Origin: Prochilodus magdalenae
Taxonomy: Eukaryota; Chordata; Actinopteri; Characiformes; Prochilodontidae
Direction: 5' to 3'
Assembly (NCBI GenBank): GCA_024036415.1
Contig: JAMWET010003177.1
Span: 300,001-364,000 of the forward strand
Length of the DNA stretch: 64,000 nt
Below are positions 35,131 to 47,079 of this stretch, piece after piece (within the stretch, counting starts at the first letter, position 1; each line of letters begins with the position of its first letter). The notes under the pieces were generated by a model that saw only the letters and a program-made list of their open reading frames with translations, had not been told where the DNA came from and made no database searches. A program made the position numbers and the translations under genes.

Positions 35131-36791
35131 AGCCCAAGTACTCATGTTCAGCGCTACGAATAAACTATGTAAACTATATATGTAAACTGAGTCCAAACCA
35201 GCATTCTGATAAATGTGAGCACATATACATTTGATATAAAGCATGTGGTTTATAGTGGGGCTTAGTGGCAGATCATCATCAGGTCATAAATTGTTATCTT
35301 TATTGTTAGTAATTTCAACCTGGAAACACAACCGACAGCTCAGTTCTGAGCTCATGGAGGCACATGTAGTCATCAGCACTGGGCATTTCCGTTCTTTTCA
35401 TCTCATTCAAATGGACAGATACAGAAAAAGTCTAGTTGATGTGTCTAAAAAAAAAATAATTTAAGGTGCGTTGCCCTGTTTTGTTGACTTGTTTTAAATG
35501 ACTTTTGTAACTTTAGTCTGCTCACTACTTTGGAAGTTTAATTTGGTCTGTTTCAAAGCAAATTTATTCAAATAGGCAAAATGATCTGCTGATACAGTGA
35601 GAAGACAACAGCTTTTTACAATTACGAGACAATTTTTTCTGGAAAGTAGGTAATTAATCTTAAAACGAGCTTAAAATTCTCATTTAGAGATTTTTGTAAA
35701 ATACATCTACTGGCCACAAGACAATTTTACTTGCTGATATATCATTTTTCGCAGCGTGTTCCAAAAAGCATGTTGTAATGCAGTTCTGCAATTTCTAAAA
35801 ATACATAAATTAATTTAATTACCATTCTGTTTAGCTATGTCATGGCTGTGCTACAATTATTTAATCAACCTTTTGCATTTCACATGCAGACCGTAGCACT
35901 AACTTGTTGAACTAAACAAACAAAAACTATTAATATGAATTTTGAGCACAAAAGGGCCTAAACTGCCAGTTATCATAACTTGTCCAGAAATTCCACAGTG
36001 GCACATCCCGTGTTACCAGGCTTGTGAAACTCCTTGTGTACTTTATCAGTAACAGGGTGACTGCACAGGTGCTAGACAGGTGATGCTGAGGTGTTATGAT
36101 TTTAGTGTAGTTCAGCCAAGGTGTTGATATGGATCCCCACCTGTTTAATAGGATGTTGCAAATGGACTTGTATTAACATGATAGGTTGGGAGCACCCCAT
36201 TTCACCCCATTCATTCCTGAGGACAACAACTCATCACTCAGTCACACATAAACCTCACGCCCCAACAAAAAGCTGTATACAAGCACAACGTTCACCAACA
36301 GACCCAACACTCAGATGATGGAACAGTGACCAGATCTCAAAGATCGAGAGACAAGCTGGTAGTCAAAAGCCTGGGAGAGCTCTGCGCATTGTAAAGCACA
36401 GCCATGCACAGCCATGCACAGCTACTGCTAAAAAAATAATCGTGTAAATAAAGAATGCACTGCTTTCTGCATCGTGTGCATGTAGACAGAAGTGTGTTTG
36501 AGGAAACACTAAAGATTTTATGTTTAGTATTGGTTTACAGGGAACTGCATGACCTTCGCTATAAAGCCCCACGTATCTAAGAACACCAGGACACTTCTCA
36601 CAATAAGGTCAATATTCTTGACTTGACAACATTCTTGCCAGAGAGACGGCCTATGCACTGGCCTTAATGTGGATCACTCAATACCGGCTTTATAAAAGAC
36701 CACTTAAGGAAATTAGGAAACTCTTAGAACAATACTGGTAGTGTGGATATCGATATAACTCTAACCCTGACAGCTTTATTAGTTATCTTCT
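35131..36791. other. AT-rich non-coding stretch
   Basis: About 1.6 kb, notably AT-rich at 35460-35940. No exon, RNA gene or named repeat recognised. Confidence 0.4.
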
Positions 36792-36837
<46 letters not shown>

Positions 36838-36838
36838 C
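36792..36838. repeat. (ACA)n microsatellite, about 15-16 units
   Basis: Uninterrupted ACA/CAA trinucleotide run of about 47 bp. Confidence 0.95.
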
Positions 36839-36875
36839 GGCAATAGGACTATGCAGCCAGCAAACACCATTATAT

Positions 36876-37184
36876 TTATACTACATGACCCAAAGAACTA
36901 ATTCCCAAAACATTAAAAATGGCTTTGGTACTCTTTGGCTGTCACAACTGCCTCCACTTACTTGGAAAGGATTTCCAGTACATTTTGTCTGCTCGTTTTG
37001 GAACAAATGCATTAGTGAGGTTAGGCACTGATGCCGGGTGTTCCAGTTCATCCCAAAAGTGTTTGATGAGGTCGCGGTCAGGGTTCTCTCAAGGCCAGCC
37101 AAGTTTTTCCACATCCAACTCAAACCATTTCACCACCAGTTTAGGGTCTTGCCTAAACCACTGCCACAACATTGGAAGCACTCG
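36876..37184 (-). mobile_element. Tc1-type transposon 3-prime remnant, family C copy 1
   Basis: On the minus strand the sequence runs through ggatgtggaaaaacttggct, then aaccctgaccgcgacctcat, acacttttgggatgaactgg and catcagtgcctaacctcact. This is a decayed version of a Tc1-like C-terminal coding region with the W-P-x-x-S-P-D-L-N-P-I-E-H-x-W motif, which holds the last catalytic acid. Frameshifts prevent a continuous frame. It ends near 36880 in a degenerate ttctttgggtcatgtagtat terminus, resembling the terminus of copy 2 at 49.3 kb. Confidence 0.7.
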
Positions 37185-37189
37185 AGTCT

Positions 37190-37385
37190 CTAGAACCGTG
37201 GTTTCCAGCGCCAGTCCTGGAGGACCCCCTGCCGTGCAGATTTTAATGTTTGCCCTGCATCCAACACACCTGAACCAACTAATCCCTTAATTAACAAACC
37301 CTTCCCGAGCTGAACTTGGTGTATCTTGGCAGGAAAACACAAACGTGCAGGCCAGGGGGGTCCTCCAGGAACCTTGTAGAAAGGG
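37190..37385. mobile_element. Fold-back (palindromic) DNA transposon
   Basis: The left arm has tcctggaggaccccctgcc (37216) followed by gtgcagattttaatgtttgc. The right arm has caaacgtgcaggccaggggg then gtcctccagga (to 37369). The arms are imperfect inverted repeats of about 40 bp around a centre with acacacctgaaccaactaat and ttaacaaaccc. This matches a widespread fish fold-back repeat, usually placed in the hAT group; the class is from memory, while the inverted arms are visible. Confidence 0.7.
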
Positions 37386-38103
37386 TGATCATCAGATACC
37401 TGCCTAAATTCACTGAGCTTTCAGTACTTACAGACCTGCTGCAACACACTATGCTGTGGATCTTGATCTGCGGAGGTTTTATGGGTGCCTGCTCGATTTC
37501 ATGAATGCAAAATAGCCGAGCCCACATCTAATATGTGTCAATATTTCTTTACTTGGACCCAGAATGAAAAAACACCCATTATTATACAAACTGGACTAAT
37601 GTACTAGGATTTGTACTTAAACAATAGGCCGGGTAAGCAAGATGGCCCTCAAAAGGTTCTTAAAGCTTCACGGATCAGAAAAACGTGTCAACAAAAACAA
37701 CCCACAGCACAATAAAGTTCATAACTGTAGCCAAACAAAATAACCCTGAAGAAATACTCACGCTTGCAAACATGCACAAGGAAGCTGTAGCTGCTGAAGT
37801 ACTATCACCCCTTTTAGCTCAAATACCAATATCAGCAAAACAACAGACTGCAGAGGATCTACATGCATCATTACAGCATGTAGGCAATCCCTTCAAACAT
37901 GGTCTCGGCCACAGACACTCTGCCCACACATACAGAGTCTTTAGTGCACTAACCTGGCCGCACTGTCTGGGTTAGTCTGCACAATACTGCAAAAAAACCT
38001 GACACTGCAATTTTTTTATATAACGCGATATAAAAAAAAATATTCAGGAGGTCACCAGATGTAATGAACAGAATTAAACACATTGCCCTTGTAAAATGAC
38101 TGT
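37386..38103. other. Non-coding stretch, nothing recognised
   Basis: Contains a 96-codon plus frame (37685-37975) without recognisable motifs. No gene called. Confidence 0.35.
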
Positions 38104-38111
38104 AGTGATGA

Positions 38112-39167
38112 TAGGGCTGCCCTCTAGAAGTCGTCGATTCGAATCGTCAGTCAGCGACCCTTTAAGTCAACTGAGACCCTTCAAGTTGACTAACAGACTA
38201 AAGCTTACAAAAATGCACAAGAAGTTTAAGAATGTAAAAAGACATTTTAATAATTATTAAAGAGGGGATAATGAATATAAAAGGTCTAGCTGGGCTGTGA
38301 CGTATCCTTGCTAAAAAAAAATTTAATCCACGTGACGCCGTGTGCTGGCGGTTCACCACTTAGGAAGCCACGAAGCTAAAAAACACTGGGGGAGCGATGT
38401 CTCAGAGAAAGCCTGAAGGAAGTTTTGAAGAAGAGGATCCGAACAAATGAAACCTAATTCTGCTCGCCATTCCGTCAGACATCGAGCACTGCTTCAAACC
38501 AGGGAGCTGACTTTCGTTTTAGACATAACGGCTGTTTGCGGTGAAGGGGAAACGGACCGAAGACGTTTGTTTTATTATAATTCCATTATTTTAGAACCTA
38601 CAGATATTTATTCGTCTACAGCTAAGATTATTTTTACTTAAGGATAAGTACAGTCACTTAATATGCCTGCCGATAAACAAGAGATAATTATTCCAGTGCG
38701 GGGAATATAATAAATGATTTCAGATCTACCATTCTTCTTTTCATCTAAAATAATATAAATATGGACTAATCTGGTTTTATTTAGCAGTTCATTATTTATG
38801 GGAGATGAAAGACGAAGGGTCCTCCTACTGAAGAGGCTGTTAGAAGTGAAATTAAAAACACTATGAGCTATAAGCGCTAATGTTTAGCATAAATACGCGC
38901 TGCTGCCCGGCGCTATATCCTGTAATTAAAGGCTCCAGTTCAGATCGATCATCATAAGCCCCGCCTCTTTTAGTTCAGAAATATGTTCCTGTGACTCTGC
39001 TGACTTTCTAAATAAGGAGGACATCAGATCTGAACCGTATGCAAATTGATGTACTGATTACTAGATAATGTACAAGAAAAAAAAAAACGTGAACGAATAG
39101 TCGAATCGTCGACCAGAATGGGCGAATCCGATTCAACTGACAAAATTCTGAATCGGGTACAGCCCTA
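38112..39167. mobile_element. Non-autonomous hAT-type transposon (1,056 bp)
   Basis: It starts TAGGGCTG (38112) and ends CAGCCCTA (39160-39167), exact inverted termini. It is flanked by agtgatga (38104-38111) and agtgatgg (39168-39175), an 8-bp target duplication matching at 7 of 8 positions. Eight-bp duplications and a TAGGGCTG-type end are hallmarks of hAT elements. Subterminal copies of cgattcgaatcgtc and gtcgaatcgtcga are arranged in inverted fashion. No transposase fragment is recognisable inside; a short plus frame at 38447-38641 is unassigned. Confidence 0.82.
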
Positions 39168-39179
39168 AGTGATGGTGAA

Positions 39180-39180
39180 G

Positions 39181-39219
<39 letters not shown>

Positions 39220-39239
39220 TGATCATCATCATCATCATC
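39180..39239. repeat. (ATA)n followed by (ATC)n microsatellite
   Basis: About 13 ATA units then six ATC units, directly beside the right target duplication of the hAT element. Confidence 0.95.
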
Positions 39240-42200
39240 TACACACTCCTGCAAACATCCTGTTTTCTTGACCTTTAATGCTGATTAATTAGTTTCAGAG
39301 CACCAAATACTAAGTCAGAATGTACACATCGTGATGACGCTGCCAAAGCGATATATTGTGCAGCCCTAGTCAGGATTCTGCCAGTTGCATTCTGATTGGC
39401 ACTTCCGTGTATGGTTTTGCGCTGGTCCAACATGGATGTGTGGTTCCAGCTAAATTTAGCCTACAGTTTAACAGTAGCCTCAGCCACTGATGCTCCGCCC
39501 CTCGCATGCTCCTGTTCTTTCCAAGGGGCTGCATGTGCCCTGACTCCTGCCCAATAGCAGGCTTGTGACTGATTTTGCATGTCAGTTGATTTTGCTCTTC
39601 CTGCAGTAGTACATGGTCCTCGGCCCCATCAAATGGAGAAAGGTCCCAGACTCTGCAGAGGCTCCACCAGAGGTAACGTTTCACTCACTCTGGTACAAGT
39701 TCTTTGGATTACATGCTTACCCAACACAAAACACCAGCACTTCTGCAGAAAACGGGAGGATGTGAGATGCTTCGACAAAACGCCTCTGAATTCAGCAGCC
39801 CGCAGAAACCTTTGTTCAAAAACATTCTGATCACCGGTTTTGAAGACATGAGATTTCCCCACAGCAGGAATACTGCCACGAACGTCTTTACACAGGCACA
39901 GACTGCTAATAAGCAAGCCGGGGGCAAAAAGAAAATGTCATAGGAATGGCAAGTTGGGTATTAAAAAGGGGTTTTAAAATATCAGTTCATACTCACAGCA
40001 GAACAGCGAGTTCCACTCGGCTTAATAATGCTCAACTTTCCAGTTTAAAAGCACCACTGAACAGGAATTACAGCTGAAACAATGCTGCTTTAAATACTAC
40101 AGGGTTTCAGTCTAGGTAGTTCATCGAAATGCAGGTTCAAAACAGAGGAAATCTCTGCTCTCACAAGTTTCCAAGAAGAACGCAGTACATCGTCTCATAC
40201 AGAGGCCAGGGTAGCTGTGGTTATAGTGTTACTCAGATATTGTGACGAGGCATGTGACTAGCATTAATGTATAATCAACAAGTCAACAAGTAGATCAACA
40301 AGTAACATGCCAAGAGAGTAGGAGAGAATGATAAACCAATCACGAACAGACCAAGAATTAACTTTGCATAGTCCATAGAACATCCGGCAACCAGGTTCAT
40401 TCACCTAAGTGAGCGGAAACTGTGTTTACTACACAGCAGCACTTCCAACAGCCGCCTCGGCCATCAACTATCTCTGCTACAAAACTAAGATACGACCCGA
40501 ACAAAACAAGGTCCCTGCAAAGGCCCGGCTAATACAGAAATACCGGTGTCCTTTGATGTCTTTTATGATCCAGCCATCTAAACTGCGATTACGACTTCCT
40601 GAATACACAATCATAAAGTGGCCAGATAACAACTTATCACTGCTGTTAACGCGCGAATACGACAGAGCTTAGGGGTTGAAACAACATGCAGTATCATTTC
40701 AGAACTGAAAACGGTTTCAGTTTACCTCATTAATGTAAATGCAGTTTCAAAACAAAGAGAACCCGCAGCCTCCCCTTCATGAATCTGGTCTGCTGCTGCT
40801 CTCCCTGGAGAGAACATTAAACACACAAAGAGAATCCCCCTCACCACCAGCACTGGCTGGCTGGCTTCTTTGCATAAGCTACAGTGCAACAATTCAGGCC
40901 TTGCAGGCAAGCAAACTAACCAACTACAGCAGCGCTCCGAAAGGAGGCGCAGCAGAAAGGCAGTGGGGAACCAGGAGGGACTGGAGGCTTTCCTCCATCT
41001 CCAGTGCAATTACACTAGTCGTCTTTGTGCAATACAAAAAACTACTAGCTGTGATGATAAGTGCATTACCATGCATGTCATGTGATCCTAGCACAGTGTT
41101 GAGCTCATTACCACCATCAGTACTCTTTTGTTGTTGTTGTTTTTTTGTTTTGCTGGTAAAACTTGATTCTCCATCATCAAGCTCTGTTTGCTTCCCCATT
41201 TTGCTGCAATAAAAAACACTAAGGTGGACAAACAGACTCAAAACTCTCATTAAATCTCATTAGATGAGCTCGTCCTTGGGTACAAAATCTGCAGTTGAGA
41301 AAAAGTAATAAACCGCAATACCGTGCTCAGCATATCACAGTGTTTTCAAATTTGCATTAATATCGTATTGTAACTAAGGTAACGTGATAATGATGTACTG
41401 TATATGATTTTAATTGGTTGGACATTTTAGCAGTAGATACACACACGACAGAATACAACCGATTTCACTCGACATCACGCCCTCAGATAGCCTTTACAAG
41501 CCTGGCCTGATTAAAATGCTACAATGCCGAACACTACAAAACAGGCTTCATTTCAGCTTTCCTCCACTCCCTCTGCTTTGCTTATCACCCGTTTTATTGG
41601 GTAGCCTAATAGCTCATGACTGGGCCTCAAGCTAGGTTCTGTGTTCTAACTTTAAAAGTAAAACTAATCACATTATGGAGACATGACCTGACTTAATTAC
41701 AGTGCTTTCACTTACATACGCCTTTTTAAATCCATATTTAGTGAAAGATTGTGGTTTTTCTAGCAGGAAAATAAGCTACTTCCACTATTTCCCATGTGTG
41801 TGCAGCAGTCATCATGAGAAACCAACGCCAGGATAATATCTTGTACACAAGATAGTAGCCACAACACAGATCACTCATTTGTTTTTAAACTGAGTGATTG
41901 AACTGGCAGGTTTAAACAGCAAACTGTGAGAAAGCACAAGGTTCCCCCACCCCCCCACAAGGTATCCACCATCCCACTTCTTTTCCCCAGACAAAAAAAA
42001 ATCCCTACAATCATTAGGTGTTACGTCTGTCCCCAGTCTCTCCCACTGCAGAAGTGCAGGCCAGTTTATTGGTTCGTCTGCTATTTACTTCAGCAAGAAC
42101 ACACTGAGGTTTCCACTCCTCTCAGCAGCAGCCCGGGGCCAAATTATTTGTACAAACAAGCCAGCAAAGTTCTGGAAACCTCTAACAAACCATGTCTTTA

Positions 42201-43114
42201 TGACCGCTAAGGATGTACTTAGAAACAGAAATAAAGTCGTGCAGAAGACGGATCCAGGAGAGGCCTGGGCTACATTTAGCCAGACAGTGAAATCCAGCTG
42301 TAAAGTACATCCACCTTAATACAGGAACACAGTTAACTCTGAATTCACCGAATCAGGTGAAGACGAAAAACACACCCACGGCTTTCAGTGTGGCAAACGG
42401 AGCAGTGACCACTGATCCAAACCCATAATACCAGAACACTGCAACAAATACACAACCATATTTACCAAACCCGATAATTAACATTTCTAATAAGTCCTAC
42501 AGTAACTGACATGCCGTTTAAATCACCATCACAATATTGGTCAAAAAATGGCAATTATACTTTCCCCAAATTGCTCAGGCCTCTGTGCAGGCTGGTTACT
42601 GAACTGGAGATGAATGAATAATGAGCGAGTGAATACTCATTCAGTGAGTGTGGGGGATTTCTACACACAAACACACACACTCTCTCTCACTCTCTCTCTC
42701 ACACACAAACCAGAATGGAGGAAATGAAAAAGTTCTGAATGAATACTGCAGGATGTGGATGTCTGTGGTCTCAGAGGAGTTCCGCTAATCTGCTGCAGCC
42801 ATAATTCAAACACAGACACACTCCTGCACTCACGCTAATGTTTCTGTCTCTCTCTCTCTAAAGAACGCAGACCTGTGGATCCATGTAGAACGGAAGATGT
42901 CATTTAGTACATGTTCTGTCAGCTCGCATTTGGTTTGCTGACGGAGGAGCGAGACGAGGAGATGGAACATTGTTTATTTACCTACAAGATAATGCACAAC
43001 ACCACTTCCTATGAATTCCCATTAGGAGCCAACATTAGCACAGGTCGTAAAGAACATGAATAAATCAAATCACGACTGACCGTTAGCAAAACCATGACTG
43101 AGTCGTCTCTCAGC
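39240..43114. other. Non-coding stretch, nothing firm
   Basis: About 3.9 kb. A cgatatattgtgcagccctag motif at 39350-39370 looks like a lone hAT-type end. Several frames of 60 to 157 codons (for example 40739-41212 plus) overlap frames on the other strand and show no known motif. CT/CA runs lie at 42671-42705. No exon called. Confidence 0.4.
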
Positions 43115-43240
43115 CCAGTGTTTCCCAACCACATTTTAGAGGACTCCCTGCTTTAAACACCCCCTCTACAACTCTGTCAGGGCTTACTAATGAGCTGATC
43201 AGTTGGATCCGGCAAGGAAAGCTCTAAAATGTAAAATGCA
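43115..43240. mobile_element. Fold-back repeat fragment
   Basis: The stretch cagtgtttcccaaccacatt, gaggactccctgctttaaac, ttactaatgagctgatcagt, ttggatc and ctaaaatgtaaaatgcacag resembles the fold-back family at 37190. The inverted arms are decayed. Confidence 0.5.
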
Positions 43241-43294
43241 CAGGGCAATAAAGCTGACAGATCCACTGATTTCATACTAAATTAGCAATTTAGT

Positions 43295-44305
43295 ATGAGT
43301 ACAATATTCAAATCGCAGGAGCTACAATGTATTTATTTTTAATTACAACCTACACTATCAAAAAACCTAGACTAATGTACAGGTGAGGATAATTCACAGC
43401 TGAAAGACAAATTGCTTTTGTACTGATATCACAATTTGATTTCTGTTGACAAGCTACAATTTTGCAACTGCCACATTATCAACTACATTGCTGCAAAAAA
43501 TCTGAAGTGGAAAAACTGGAGCTAAAAACACTGATTGTGACCTGTATATTTAAACATCCAGTTTTGTTTTTATTTTGTTCATATTTATCTATATTTATTT
43601 ATCTATACTGGACATCTGTACAAAGCAATTTGCCTGTTACTGAACATTAAGCTGCTATTTCCCCACCTGCACTGTACACTGGTGGCCAATCTTCATTAAT
43701 AGCACATTGCACCAGTAAGAGCAGAGTGTGAAGGTTCAGTTAGCAGGTAAGAGCACAGTTCTGCTCAAAATACTGCAATGCACACAACATTATGGGTGAC
43801 ATACCAGAGTTCAAAAGAGGACAGATTGTTGGTGCCTGTCTTGCTGGCGCATCTGTGACCAAGACAGCAAGTCTTTGTGATGTATCAAGAGCCACGGTAT
43901 CCAGGGTAATGTCAGCATACCACCAAGAAGAAGAACCTCCACCAGCATCACGTAGTGACCTGGCCACTATCCTGCAAGAAGAATGGCTTAAACTCCCTCT
44001 GGCCACTGTGCAGGACGCAGTATATGTCATTCCCAAGACGAACTGACGCTGTATTGGCCGCAAAAGGAGGCCCTACACCATACTAATAAATGATTGTGGT
44101 CTAAAACCAGGTGTTTCAGTTTCATTGTCCAACCCCTGTATGTATGAATTGTGAACCACCTGTAGATCAGATGGGAAACAGTCTGTGTGCTGTGTTCATG
44201 AACTCATGTTAATGGGCTACATATAAGCCCTGAGCCAGTGCAATAATCTGGTTTTACAGAGAATTATCTAAATTAAAATGGAATAGCAATATTGGTTGTA
44301 GGGGG
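43295..44305. mobile_element. Interspersed repeat Y, copy 2, split by a Tc1 derivative
   Basis: Homologous to 12745-13185 in two blocks. The left block (43295-43550) has ttcaaatcgcagga, caaattgcttttgtactgat and tgcaactgccacatt. The right block (44143-44305) has gaaccacctgtagatcagat, tgtgttcatgaactca, ataagccctgagcca, agagaattat and gcaatattgg. Between them sits a Tc1-type element, so this copy is older than that insertion. Confidence 0.6.
43679..44138 (+). pseudogene. Internally deleted Tc1 transposon, family B copy 1
   Basis: The right end carries the terminal repeat ending gtttcattgtccaacccctg (44138) followed by TA. The left 72 bp or so, including the left terminal repeat, is missing relative to the 58.7-kb copy. 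Inside, an intact 84-codon frame (43792-44046) reads MGDIPEFKRGQIVGACLAGA, then SVTKTASLCDVSRATVSRVM, a helix-turn-helix DNA-binding domain. It is joined in frame to ATILQEEWLKLPLATVQDAV, the extreme C terminus of a Tc1 transposase. The whole catalytic DDE core is absent. If expressed it could only bind DNA, but no evidence of expression is visible. Confidence 0.88.
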
Positions 44306-45365
44306 GGGGATCTCAATGACATATTTTTGCCTAAATTTGGGTTACTGAATTAATGTTACTCGTACACATGCCAGTCTTTGTATTACTTCATTAAGGTGTA
44401 TGTGAAGCTGCGTGTGAAGCTGTGTGTGAAAGATGAGGACGGATGGAGATCTTGCACTGGACATCAAACAACAAACCGATCAACAACAAACGGTTGACGG
44501 ATCAGCGCTGGGTTAATCTTCAAACACTCGTTTATTTGTCGACAGTTAGGAGTCAGCAAGTTTGGATTCATCCGCCAACACATACAGGAACCTAACGATG
44601 GGTCGTGTGAGGTCTGAGTTATAATTACACTAAACACTTCCTGCTTTTACTCTGTCACATAAATGTTTTACCATCCTGACAGCACAGATGCCAATAACCT
44701 CGCACAACTTATGGCGTCATGGCCTTTATCTGCATTTCCTTATGAGCTACAAGATACTGCATCATCGCCTGTTTTTCTGTGCTCCATCTTAATCAACAAT
44801 AAAGCAAAATCTACACATACCAAAACAAACAACATCATGTTTGTGAGAAACTCCTCAGGCAGATCTCATAGTGCGTGGTTTCTTGAGAACCCTCTCTACA
44901 AGCTGGTCCACGGGTTTATTCTGCTCACCTCAGCCAAGAAAGCTTGAAGCCTGAAGAATGCTTATCTGTCCCACTTGTGTTAAGAGCTGGAACATAACCG
45001 AAATGGCGACTCCAATGACCAGACTGAAACTCATGGTAGAGGTCTCCATCTCTGGACCTCCAAAGCCTGGAATTTGTAAATCACTGAATGGTTAATGAGA
45101 TTGATTGATCCAATGAAGCATCATCCCTACCGACAGTCACATGTGGAGTTGAAAACCTTCAGGCACAATGACCCCGAAAACAATTCGGACACTTGAATCA
45201 CTGCCAAGCTTAACACAAGGAAGATAAGGTGAAATGCCACTGGAGTTTCAAAAGTTCCAGATAATCAAGACAAGGCATCAACAAATTCAGTCAGGGTGTG
45301 AAACACTCCGTTCTAGATAGCCCTAGTGAGTCAGAACTGTTTACAGTGCTGGTAGTCATGTGATG
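44306..45365. other. Non-coding stretch, nothing recognised
   Basis: Includes short repeats of gtgtgaagctgtgt near 44400 and a 94-codon plus frame (44663-44947) without known motifs. The 3-prime part may be more decayed LINE sequence leading into the next element. Confidence 0.35.
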
Positions 45366-45795
45366 AGTCACAGGAGCACATTCAGTGCAAGACTCATCCA
45401 GCCAAAATGCACTACCGAACGTCACAGGAGGTCATTCCTACCTGTGGCCATCAGACTTTATTACTCCTCCCTTAGAGCACAACACCATTCATATGTACAG
45501 TAATAACAGCTAAACAATAATCTAATTATGTGTGCGACAACTCAAAATGTGCAATATTTTTCTGACTTCTGAACACTTACTGCTGTTAACAGTATATCTG
45601 TACTCATTATTATAGCCACAGCCACTTTACTTTTATTTTATCTTTATTGTATTATAAGACTTTATATATGTGTACATATTGAAAATTTCTCTCTTGTTGT
45701 AAATTATTATTGTTTATTCTAAATGGTTGCTACTGTAAAAACTGCAATTTCCCCCTGGGATTAATAAAGTATTTCTGATTCTGATTCTGATTCTG
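45366..45795 (+). mobile_element. Non-LTR retrotransposon (LINE) 3-prime end
   Basis: A plus-strand frame at about 45378-45487 reads TFSARLIQPKCTTERHRRSF and LPVAIRLYYSSLRAQ. This is the C-terminal signature RSF-P-AIRLYN-S found after the reverse transcriptase of fish LINEs in the L2/CR1/Rex range. It is followed by about 280 bp of AT-rich 3-prime UTR and the terminus ccctgggattaataaagtat with four ttctga repeats (45750-45795). It is 5-prime truncated, as is usual for such insertions. The exact clade is not decided. Confidence 0.82.
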
Positions 45796-46394
45796 GTAAC
45801 AGGAGCCAGAGGTCTGAAGAGTTCACTGCTTACTTCACAGTTAATACACAAAGTGGTTATGAATGCCCCTAGTGCTTCAGACGTTGCTTTGCGATAGTTT
45901 AGCCCTAGTTTAGTCCTAAAGCGTACATTAATCCGGTTAATTTAATCCACTCACAGTGAAGGGGCACATGCAGGATGACGCAAGGCAAACCAGTCCCCAA
46001 AGAAAAGTCATGTTTTCAGATGTTCCAGTATTTTGCAATAATTAGCAACACATATAAAGTCTCAGAGGAGCTGTGCATCGTCACTGGTGGCTTCGGGATA
46101 GTAAATAAAGATGGTGTGGTCAACGTCATGTGGTTCCCATCATCGAGTCTGTAACTTCCTTTATGAACCAGGTCATATAAAAACCACTCTGGATGACTTT
46201 GTTTACATCACAACCACAGAGGTACACAAACAACCAATGGAGGGGAACTTCCCTTTATTACAGTTCAAACCCGAGCTCGGATCTCATCCGCAGAAGACCC
46301 GCATGGCTGCAGGCGTTGGCTCCAGCTTAGCCGAAGCACACCTCATATAACTAATCAGACTAATCAGCTGGTCACTTATTAAACTAGACAGGTC

Positions 46395-46600
46395 AGGTGA
46401 GCTTCTGCCTGGCTGGACTGAAAACCTGCACCCAAACCGACACTGTTATTGGGGGGCAAGATTGGTGACCCTCATTTTAGAGCAGGGGATGGGGGCGGAT
46501 TCCTGCACAGGTTGGCGACTCTGCTACTTAAGCACACCTGAGTCAACTCATCAGCTTTCTATCCGATTTGTTTGGTGTGCAGGGAGATCACCAAACTGTG
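46395..46600. mobile_element. Possible hAT-like non-autonomous repeat fragment
   Basis: Motifs gcttctgcctggctggactg, aacctgcacccaaaccgaca, aagattggtgaccctcattt and tagagcaggggatgggggcg occur in the order seen in a common fish repeat. This is followed by aagcacacctgagtcaact as in the fold-back family. Inverted ends were not resolved. Confidence 0.45.
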
Positions 46601-47079
46601 CTGGACTCCTCAGCCCTGTGTTACAGTATGGCACAACTGGTCAATGCGGTTTGGGCTCACTGTGTGTACAAACAGCAGCAGGGGAAGCAGCAGCAGCATA
46701 AACACACCAGTACACAAAGCATCCAAATGCTTGTCATCTCAGTGGTGCTGGCTGGTAGGCTGCAGCTCAGCAGTGTTTTGCAGCGACGCCACCACGGTAA
46801 TGGCTGACGAGACGAGCCTTCTAACCCTGTTTGTTGTTGTCGGTGCTTTAATTGGCGAGGGACGCGATGCCTGAGTAAGCACGGATATAAACACTGTCAT
46901 GAATGCACACAGAGGCACACATGTACACGCACCAGCCACTGCCTCCGTCAGAGCCGCCCATCCAACTCATACGGGATAGTGGTACTTTATCCGGGACCTG
47001 GGAATGAGAGAGAATTCCCAAATGTTGCTGCATCTTCATTCACGCTAGTCACGAGTCGCTTCCCATGTAAGGAGAGCTC

